From Anaerolineaceae bacterium (lineage in GTDB: Bacteria; Chloroflexota; Anaerolineae; Anaerolineales; Anaerolineaceae): a stretch of 5,375 nt of DNA. Under the pieces are notes generated by a model that did no database searches, was not told where the DNA came from, and saw only the letters and a program-made list of their open reading frames with translations. The DNA lies in contig JAQTMA010000193.1 in assembly GCA_028714615.1 (NCBI GenBank), forward strand, positions 2,307-7,681, read 5' to 3'. This document shows positions 1 to 5,375 of this stretch, piece by piece (the first letter of the stretch is position 1; each line of letters begins with the position of its first letter). Made by a program: the position numbers and the translations under genes.

Positions 1-874
1 GATGGTTACTCCCAACAATCAAGTTCTGAACGCGCTCGAACACAGAATTCCCTGGTTTTAACGTCTCTGGGACCAATCCGTTTTCCCCCTTAATAAGGTG
101 TCTCTGGATGGAACCGGGCGTATTTTCCCAAAGCTGATGACGTCGGAGGATCTCCAACGCCTCCTGAAACGTGGAGGGATCTGGTACCGTAGGACCAGAA
201 GCTATCGTATCCAATGGACTACCTACCACATCGGATAATATCAACGTTAACATTTGTGCTGGCTCGGCGGCTTTTACAATCCCCCCACCTTTCATCTGGT
301 CCAGGTGTTTGCGGAGAGTATTGGTCTCCTGGATGGTTGCGCCACATGCGAGTAAGGCGGATGTCAAGGTTTGCACGTCGGTCAGGCTAACATCTTCGAC
401 AGGCCTGGTAAGCAAGGCTGATCCACCCCCCGATATAGCGCAGATGACCAGGTCATTTCGACCGGCCTTTTGTAACCAATCCTCAACTCGCTTGCCAGCC
501 TCCAAGCTGCCCTTACCAGGAAGGGGATGTTCACCTTGGAGAATTTCAATACGCTCCAAGCCTGCTGCAGGCTGAGAAACCACATGCTTTGTCACCACAA
601 CCCCACCTGTCAAATAATCCCCAACCCGATCTACAACGCCTTGTGCCATCCCAATGCTGGCTTTTCCAATAGCGATCAAGAATACATGATCGTACTTATC
701 CATTGCATACTCAATCCCGCAAGCGATCAGGGTGTGCCCACGAAGCTCCAAATGGTTTTGAACAGCTATTCTTGGGTCCGCCGCCTGGAGTGCAGTGCGG
801 AGAATCCGCACGATGCGGTCTGGTTGAGGGAACCGAGCGATGCTGACAGGAAGGGAAGAGAATTTGATTTCCAT
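1..874 (-). CDS. Glycerate 2-kinase, DUF4147/MOFRL family (C-terminus cut by window edge)
   Basis: This gene encodes a probable cytosolic D-glycerate 2-kinase (GckA/TtuD type), which transfers phosphate from ATP to glycerate to give 2-phosphoglycerate and feeds lower glycolysis. The frame is open for 291 codons from ATG 874-872 and leaves the window without a stop. The family is usually about 420-450 residues, so the last third, including the MOFRL domain, is missing here. Visible family signatures are an early AADPRIAVQNHL helix, AIGKAS with Lys71, the glycine-rich ISGGGSALL loop (about 147-155), LRKHLDQMKGGG with Lys195 (about 187-198), SDVVGSPLDTIASGPTVPDP (214-233), and VGSNH at the edge. 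The start was chosen because the next residues lead straight into the conserved N-terminal helix and no better in-frame start lies upstream; a good Shine-Dalgarno is not evident (AGGG about 14 bases upstream). It is divergent from the DUF58 operon. The family assignment is firm; the exact substrate and product isomer are inferred. Confidence 0.93.
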   Translation of the reverse strand, partial: MEIKFSSLPVSIARFPQPDRIVRILRTALQAADPRIAVQNHLELRGHTLIACGIEYAMDKYDHVFLIAIGKASIGMAQGVVDRVGDYLTGGVVVTKHVVSQPAAGLERIEILQGEHPLPGKGSLEAGKRVEDWLQKAGRNDLVICAISGGGSALLTRPVEDVSLTDVQTLTSALLACGATIQETNTLRKHLDQMKGGGIVKAAEPAQMLTLILSDVVGSPLDTIASGPTVPDPSTFQEALEILRRHQLWENTPGSIQRHLIKGENGLVPETLKPGNSVFERVQNLIVGSNH

Positions 875-898
875 GAGTAGGATTTTATCCCTGTTTGA

Positions 899-967
899 GA
901 AATCGATTGGTGAAATCGGTTGAGCTCCGAATAGATCGTCCTCATGTATAATGATTTAATCGATTTC
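899..967. promoter_or_regulatory. Candidate operator region: inverted GAAATCGATT / AATCGATTTC pair plus a degenerate copy
   Basis: GAAATCGATT at 899-908 and its exact reverse complement AATCGATTTC at 958-967 bracket the rightward TATAAT box. Each contains the self-palindrome AATCGATT. A third copy with one mismatch, GAAATCGGTT, lies at 912-921, 13 bases after the first. One palindrome falls about at the predicted start of transcription for the DUF58 operon and another about 50 bases upstream of it, a layout that suits binding by a dimeric regulator. That binding is inference: the motif matches no regulator I can name, and A/T-rich palindromes of this length do occur by chance. Confidence 0.35.
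947..952 (+). promoter_or_regulatory. Probable -10 box (TATAAT) of the DUF58-transglutaminase operon
   Basis: A perfect TATAAT lies 55 bases upstream of the DUF58 start codon, directly preceded by TG. This would put transcription start near 959 and give a leader of about 50 bases. No convincing -35 box exists at 16-18 bases spacing; the closest, TTGAGC at 920-925, is 21 bases away. The promoter may therefore rely on an activator or on the upstream TG. No equally clear promoter was seen for the divergent glycerate kinase. Confidence 0.5.
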
Positions 968-1007
968 CTTCAAGATCTACCAGACGAGGGAAGTACGAAT
1001 ATCTGGC

Positions 1008-2336
1008 ATGGTTAATTCCCCAAATGATGTTATGTTGAACCTTCCTAAGGAAACACAAATCCGGTTCACTACACGGTTGTGGCCTGGCCTTGTTCTCGTC
1101 CTATTTACACTGGAAATCATATTTCCATACCGGGGATGGATGATCCTATTAGTAGGATTGGGGAGTACCGTCCTCATCGGGTTTCTATGGGTGCGATCCC
1201 TCAGAAACCATCTGCGCATCACCCGTGAAATGCGCTATGGGTGGGCGCGGGTTGGTGATTTGCTGGAGGAACGTTTTACTATTTCGAATTTGGGATGGGC
1301 GCCGGGCATTTGGGTGGAACTGATCGACCGGTCAACCGTCCCTGGTTACGAGGCCAGCCGGGTGACGGGGGTATCGGCCCACGCAATAACGGCCTGGATT
1401 ACCCATCAAGCATGCAGCCGGCGAGGTTTGTATACTCTTGGACCGACGGAACTGAGGAGTGGAGATCCCCTTGGCGTGTTTACACTCCACATCTACCAAC
1501 CAGATTCGTCTACGTTGTTAGTTACTCCAGCGATTTTACCGCTCCCATCCATCCAGGTAGCAACCGGTGGACGGGCAGGTGAAGGCCGCCCTGCCCGTCG
1601 AGTTATAGAGCAGTCAGTGCTGTCCTCTGGAGTGCGTGAATACACTCCTGGAGACAGTCTCCATCGAGTGCATTGGCCAACAACCGCAAGACGGGATGAA
1701 ACCTTTGTGAGGACATTCGACCACATGCCGGCTGGCGATTGGTGGATTCTGGTTGATCTAGACCATCGCTTTCAATGTGGAGAAGGGCTCAAATCCACGG
1801 AGGAGACGATCATCATCCTGGCGGCATCGCTTGCGGATCGCGGGTTAAGAGCGGGTATACCCGTGGGACTTATTTCCAATGGTTCCGAAATGGCATGGCT
1901 GTCCCCACGCAGCGGAGATGGGCAGCGTTGGCAAATCCTGGAAGCTTTGGCTAGAGCTGCTCCGGGTGACTATCCATTAGCTACCCTACTCGAGAAGGTA
2001 GCTCCTTCCATACGCCACCAGGCTAGCCTGGTTGTCATCAGCGCCAACCCACGCGGCGATTGGTTGCCTGGGTTGCTGAAATTGGCATGGCGAGGAACGG
2101 TACCGACCGTTTTGGCGTTGGATCTTGAGGCGTTTGCAGGCGGTCAATCCGTTCGGGGTCTCGAAGCGGTTCTTGATGAGCAGAGTATCACCCATTACAC
2201 GATTACCCCCGATCTTCTCAACCCAGCAGAAGGTCAACCGGCGCCTGAGAACGCTTGGGAATGGCGTACATCCCCCCTGGGTAGAGCAATCCCCATCCAC
2301 CGCCCGAGGGACCTTGCCTGGAGGGACTTGCGGTGA
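1008..2336 (+). CDS. DUF58 domain membrane protein
   Basis: This 442-residue protein belongs to the DUF58 family, whose members are membrane-anchored, have a von Willebrand A-like region and are commonly encoded beside MoxR ATPases and transglutaminases; their biochemical role is not settled. Two hydrophobic segments (about 24-39 and 44-62) form an N-terminal hairpin, followed by a beta-rich region. The DUF58 signature starts at Gly208: GVREYTPGDSLHRVHW, then TTARR. A strand ending in D250-L-D252 and a helix with AASLADRG follow, resembling the vWA-like fold, but the D-x-S-x-S metal site is not present. The start at 1008 is the first in-frame start after an in-frame TAA at 957-959; its Shine-Dalgarno is poor (GAGGG about 17 bases away). 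Met9 at 1032 is the alternative and has none. The stop overlaps the next gene's start by 4 bases, which suggests coupled translation and a shared complex. The family assignment is firm; the function is not known. Confidence 0.9.
   Translation: MVNSPNDVMLNLPKETQIRFTTRLWPGLVLVLFTLEIIFPYRGWMILLVGLGSTVLIGFLWVRSLRNHLRITREMRYGWARVGDLLEERFTISNLGWAPGIWVELIDRSTVPGYEASRVTGVSAHAITAWITHQACSRRGLYTLGPTELRSGDPLGVFTLHIYQPDSSTLLVTPAILPLPSIQVATGGRAGEGRPARRVIEQSVLSSGVREYTPGDSLHRVHWPTTARRDETFVRTFDHMPAGDWWILVDLDHRFQCGEGLKSTEETIIILAASLADRGLRAGIPVGLISNGSEMAWLSPRSGDGQRWQILEALARAAPGDYPLATLLEKVAPSIRHQASLVVISANPRGDWLPGLLKLAWRGTVPTVLALDLEAFAGGQSVRGLEAVLDEQSITHYTITPDLLNPAEGQPAPENAWEWRTSPLGRAIPIHRPRDLAWRDLR
2320..2325 (+). 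promoter_or_regulatory. Ribosome binding site fixing the GTG start of the transglutaminase gene
   Basis: GGAGGG sits 7 bases before GTG 2333, inside the last codons of the DUF58 gene. The ideal spacing supports the non-ATG start and the 4-base GTGA overlap. Confidence 0.8.
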
Positions 2337-4657
2337 CCACGATTGAGCGCCACTTGCACAGCCGCGTTGCGATTGCCAGCATACCCTCGGGATTGCTACT
2401 CATCGGGGCATTCATCAGCCTGGCGAGCGGATTACCTGCTATGGTACGGGGATTGGATGGTGGCTTGCTCTGGCTCCTTTCCATCGTGGGTTTACTGGCA
2501 GGTTGGTTTCTCGCCCGGTACAAGCTACCCGACCTACCCGGTGTGCTTATCCTGATGTTGGTCGGGTTTGTGGCGCTGGTTGTATGGCTGTCAGGTCTGG
2601 CGGTGCATGTGCTGATTGCAGCTTGGGCGCTTATCGGCAATCATACCGGCGCTCTTTTGTGGCTATACGAATTTCAACCGCATAACGAAATACTCTCCCA
2701 ATCTATGAATGCTTTAGTGTCCAGCTTTGGTGTGATCTTCACGCGCCTGGCAAGTTGGGTTAGCAGCATTCGCCTGGGAGAACCCAGGTATGATCCGCTC
2801 ATCACTGCTTTATTATGGGGATTCACAGTATGGAGCGCTGCTGTTTGGGCGGGATGGGCAATCCACCGGCGTAAGCAGGTATTACTAGTATTACTGCCTG
2901 CTCTGGTCTTGTTGGCCGGAAGCTTCGGCTTGGTGCGTTTTACACCTACTGCCATATTGATCTTCTTTTGCAATTTACTTTTGTTAAACGTGTTGGTCAG
3001 CCAGATCTACCGAGAACAGCGCTGGGATTCGGCCAACACCGACTATACCCTGGAAATCCGGTACGACCTGGCTGTCTCGGCAATCCCCCTATCACTACTA
3101 ATCCTTTCTGCAGCAGCACTGATTCCGTTTATCTCCGTTAAACAATTCACCGACTACTTTCAGGATCAATCCCGTGCCCCTGCTGCACAACAACCCAGCC
3201 TGGCTGAATCGATTGGATTGAATCCATCTCCGCAAGAACCAACCGGGGTAGACAAATTACGCTCCCCTGGATTGCCCCGAGAACACCTCATCGGCTCAGG
3301 ACCAGAATTGGGGAAAAAAGTGGTGATGACTATCACCCTGAGTGGTTCACAAAATGAAAACGCAGGATACTATTGGCGTGGTCTCACTTATGATCGGTAT
3401 ACAGGACAAGGCTGGGCTACCCATCCAACAGGGAATAATAACTTTCGACCCGGGATGAAATTGTTTTCCTATGACCCGCAGTTATTCCGTCCATTGCACG
3501 AAGACATCCACAGGGTCGAGCCTTTAGGCGGAATCTTGTATCACACCGGCCTCTTATTAACCTCCAACCGGCCATTCTTCTCGGAGCGCCGAGCCCAACT
3601 CGATCTATTTGCGGCAAGTATTAAATTCAATACCTATCAGGTGGATTCGGCTGTCCCAATCTACAATCGCACCGATTTGCGCTCAGCAGGGATCGATTAT
3701 CCATCTCAGGTGCGCGAGCTTTACCTGGACTTGCCTAACGATCTTCCTCAACGAGTTTATAACCTGGCGCGTGACTTAACCGCCTCGCAAGCCAATGCTT
3801 ACGATCAAGCGCTGACCATCCAGGATTTTCTTCGTCAGTTCCCGTATACACTGGACTTGCCTGCTCCTCCTCCCGACCGCGACATCGCAGACTACTTCCT
3901 GTTTGAGCTTAAGAAAGGTTATTGCGACTACTATGCAACCGCCATGGTGGTGCTCTCCCGGGCGGCTGGGATACCTGCTCGCCTGGTCATGGGCTATGCA
4001 AGTGGGCATTACGACCCAACTCTCGGCGCAATGGTGATTACCGAGGCAGACGCCCATTCATGGCCAGAGCTGTATTTTCCCGGATATGGTTGGGTGGAAT
4101 TCGAGCCCACCTCCTCCCGCAGCCTACTTTTCGAATCAGACCGCGCCATATACCAATCTCCATTCATTCCCACTCCTGGAACTCAAGGGATATCGGGAAT
4201 AACCGGGCTGGGGAAAAAAGTGGATCCGCGAGCCTTTTTCTTGTTAGTTTTGGGATTTCTGGTCGTCCTTTTGATCATCATTGTATGGGACCGATGGCGT
4301 GAACGCTCCCAGCCTGCCGTCATTAGCCTGGAGCGTGCGTACCGGACTATGCGTAGCTCAGCAGCATGGTTGAACTGCCCAACCAAACAGGGAGATACAC
4401 CCTTGGAGACGGCCAAACGCATGGCGGGCTTTTTGGAACCAAAGCAACCTGCAAGTTGGTCGTCTGTGATTGTATTAGTTGCCCAGCAGGAAATTCTGGA
4501 ATTTACCAATATTTATTCCCGGGCAGCCTATGGATCAATGCCCATTCCATCCCAGGATCACATCCACGGAATGGCCCTATGGCGCCGGTTACATTTACGC
4601 TTGTGGTTAATCCGGCTAGGAATTCCTCTCAAGCGCCAACATCGGGGAGAACAATGA
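2333..4657 (+). CDS. TgpA-like membrane transglutaminase-superfamily protein
   Basis: This 774-residue protein has the layout of TgpA-type proteins: an N-terminal membrane bundle (DUF3488-like), an extracytoplasmic transglutaminase/protease-like domain, one more membrane helix and a C-terminal DUF4129-like tail. Hydrophobic segments are seen near 12-34, 43-62, 69-101 (one long or two short helices), 156-177, 183-201, 205-224 and 246-266, with another at 634-655. The transglutaminase core covers about 467-593. It has GYCDYYATAM with Cys531, then AGIPARLVMGYASG, EADAHSWPELYFPGYGW with His575, and VEFEPT with Glu591. These fit the Cys-His-Asp triad, with Glu in place of Asp. The tail (about 665-760, starting SLERAYRTM) resembles DUF4129. 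Start GTG 2333 overlaps the DUF58 stop and has a strong Shine-Dalgarno; the stop overlaps the next start. The likely role is cell-envelope peptide or protein processing or cross-linking; substrate unknown. Family and architecture are clear; activity is inferred. Confidence 0.93.
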   Translation: MTTIERHLHSRVAIASIPSGLLLIGAFISLASGLPAMVRGLDGGLLWLLSIVGLLAGWFLARYKLPDLPGVLILMLVGFVALVVWLSGLAVHVLIAAWALIGNHTGALLWLYEFQPHNEILSQSMNALVSSFGVIFTRLASWVSSIRLGEPRYDPLITALLWGFTVWSAAVWAGWAIHRRKQVLLVLLPALVLLAGSFGLVRFTPTAILIFFCNLLLLNVLVSQIYREQRWDSANTDYTLEIRYDLAVSAIPLSLLILSAAALIPFISVKQFTDYFQDQSRAPAAQQPSLAESIGLNPSPQEPTGVDKLRSPGLPREHLIGSGPELGKKVVMTITLSGSQNENAGYYWRGLTYDRYTGQGWATHPTGNNNFRPGMKLFSYDPQLFRPLHEDIHRVEPLGGILYHTGLLLTSNRPFFSERRAQLDLFAASIKFNTYQVDSAVPIYNRTDLRSAGIDYPSQVRELYLDLPNDLPQRVYNLARDLTASQANAYDQALTIQDFLRQFPYTLDLPAPPPDRDIADYFLFELKKGYCDYYATAMVVLSRAAGIPARLVMGYASGHYDPTLGAMVITEADAHSWPELYFPGYGWVEFEPTSSRSLLFESDRAIYQSPFIPTPGTQGISGITGLGKKVDPRAFFLLVLGFLVVLLIIIVWDRWRERSQPAVISLERAYRTMRSSAAWLNCPTKQGDTPLETAKRMAGFLEPKQPASWSSVIVLVAQQEILEFTNIYSRAAYGSMPIPSQDHIHGMALWRRLHLRLWLIRLGIPLKRQHRGEQ
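4646..4649 (+). promoter_or_regulatory. Ribosome binding site of the acyltransferase-like gene
   Basis: GGAG, within a GGGGAG run, lies 4 bases before ATG 4654 and inside the end of the transglutaminase gene. The spacing is slightly short, but together with the ATGA overlap it supports this start and translational coupling. Confidence 0.6.
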
Positions 4658-5375
4658 GGACGTCACCTTATCCTGTTTACCACGTCCACCTCATCCCGAC
4701 GATCCGGCTCATCCTGGCAGCCTTGACCTGCCTCCCCAGGTCTTTCCAGCAAGATTCTCGCCATTTCCTGCAGGGTTGTTCTCAAATCAAGGTCATCGGG
4801 GTACCACCCGATCTGAACTGTTATGAGCATGGCCTGTTGGTAACCTTCAATCATTATTTCCGCCCCGGGTTCGATGGGTGGTGGCTGGGTTTTGCCCTGG
4901 CGTCAATCCTACCTGCCGATTTCAAACTGGTAATAACTTCAGCGCACACATTCTCTGGTCATTCCTTGCGCACATGGCTGCAAACTCCATTCTCCCGCTT
5001 TTATCTGCGGAAGGTGGCCCAGGTATATGGCTTTTTGAGTATGCCCCCTATGCCACCGCGTCCCTGGGAATCGCAAGATCGTTTTTTGGCCGTCCGCCAT
5101 TTACTAAATTACGCCCGGAACACATCTCGTCCGCTCATCGGATTTGCCCCGGAGGGTGGGGATACTCCCGATGGCTGCTTGAGCCAACCGTTTCCAGGGG
5201 TGGGGCGGTTGATGGGACTGCTGGCCCGCATAGGGTTATCCTTCCAGCCGGTTGGTATTTACGAAAGCCAGGGTTCGCTGTGCTTGAATTTTGGCCAACC
5301 TTACCGTTTAGAACCCGAATTGATGCTTACAACCCACGATAGCGACGAGAGCACTTCCACTCGTGTTATGCGGGC
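4654..5375 (+). CDS. Divergent PlsC/LPLAT-like acyltransferase (C-terminus cut by window edge)
   Basis: The frame from ATG 4654 is open for 240 codons to the window end and shows the motif order of the lysophospholipid acyltransferase (PlsC-like) superfamily, which moves fatty acyl groups onto glycerolipids or other acceptors at the inner face of the membrane. Motif I appears as FNHYFRPGFD, with His67 and Asp74 six residues apart instead of the usual four (HX4D). Motif III is GFAPEGGDTPDG with Glu167 (compare FPEGTRS). A motif IV-like stretch, LSFQPVGIYESQGSLCLNFGQPYRL, is followed by RVMR near the edge, where the family has its terminal helix. A hydrophobic or amphipathic segment lies near 12-28. 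The gene overlaps the transglutaminase stop by 4 bases, so it belongs to the same operon. A long open frame at 4878-5342 in another phase has no such motifs and is a shadow. The superfamily assignment is fairly good; the acceptor, and whether it is active, are unknown. Confidence 0.78.
   Translation, partial: MRTSPYPVYHVHLIPTIRLILAALTCLPRSFQQDSRHFLQGCSQIKVIGVPPDLNCYEHGLLVTFNHYFRPGFDGWWLGFALASILPADFKLVITSAHTFSGHSLRTWLQTPFSRFYLRKVAQVYGFLSMPPMPPRPWESQDRFLAVRHLLNYARNTSRPLIGFAPEGGDTPDGCLSQPFPGVGRLMGLLARIGLSFQPVGIYESQGSLCLNFGQPYRLEPELMLTTHDSDESTSTRVMR

Noticed and set aside
171..880. Plus-strand open frames (171-575 and 527-880) over the left arm.
   Set aside because: They are antisense shadows of the minus-strand glycerate kinase, which carries all the conserved family motifs.
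2773..2788. Perfect hairpin CCTGGG-AGAA-CCCAGG that could be a terminator stem.
   Set aside because: It lies inside the transglutaminase coding sequence, has a short stem and has no following T run.
2879..2896. Tandem 9-base repeat GTATTACT(A/G).
   Set aside because: It encodes Val-Leu-Leu twice within a membrane helix; only two units, explained by hydrophobic codon use.
3309..4223. The 15-base word TGGGGAAAAAAGTGG occurs at 3309-3323 and 4209-4223, exactly 900 bases apart, both in frame and both encoding LGKKV; the A6 runs also suggested slippage.
   Set aside because: The flanking sequence is unrelated, so this is not a domain duplication. The codon phase does not make an X-XXY-YYZ slippery heptamer, and the frame stays open on both sides. 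Probably chance or a simple linker similarity.
4878..5342. 154-codon plus-strand open frame with an ATG start inside the acyltransferase gene.
   Set aside because: It is in a different phase from the frame that starts at 4654, shows no recognisable motif, and the 4654 frame has PlsC-like motifs, a Shine-Dalgarno and an operon overlap.

Overview
The window holds four protein-coding genes, two of them cut by the window edges. They are arranged around one divergent intergenic region at about 875-1007. The base composition is moderate (close to 50% GC by eye). The gene content (MOFRL-type glycerate kinase, DUF58 protein, TgpA-like membrane transglutaminase, divergent PlsC-like acyltransferase) is typical of a free-living bacterium. 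The style suggests Chloroflexota (Anaerolineae-like), but that is an inference without any database search and should be held loosely.

Left arm (minus strand, 1-874): the N-terminal two thirds of a glycerate 2-kinase of the GckA/TtuD (DUF4147-MOFRL) family. It starts at 874 and runs leftwards off the window. The 133-bp gap to the right-hand operon carries a perfect TATAAT box pointing right. It also carries two copies of a palindromic AATCGATT element and a third, near-match copy, which may be operator sites.

Right arm (plus strand, 1008-5375): a tightly packed operon. A DUF58 membrane protein (1008-2336) overlaps by 4 bases (GTGA) with a 774-residue polytopic transglutaminase-like protein (2333-4657). 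That gene overlaps by 4 bases (ATGA) with a PlsC/LPLAT-like acyltransferase (4654 to beyond the window end). Shine-Dalgarno sequences sit just upstream of both overlaps, so the three genes are probably co-transcribed and translationally coupled.

How they may work together: DUF58 proteins and TgpA-like transglutaminases are repeatedly found together, usually with a MoxR AAA+ ATPase. Here no MoxR gene lies within the window. The transglutaminase has an intact-looking Cys-His-Glu catalytic set in a predicted extracytoplasmic domain between an N-terminal membrane bundle and a C-terminal membrane helix with a DUF4129-like tail. The third gene encodes a probable lipid acyltransferase with an unusually spaced NH-x6-D motif, so the operon may act on the cell envelope. 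The glycerate kinase belongs to central carbon metabolism and has no obvious functional link beyond the shared intergenic region. There is no sign of mobile elements, CRISPR arrays or RNA genes, and no gene-free stretch over 300 bases.
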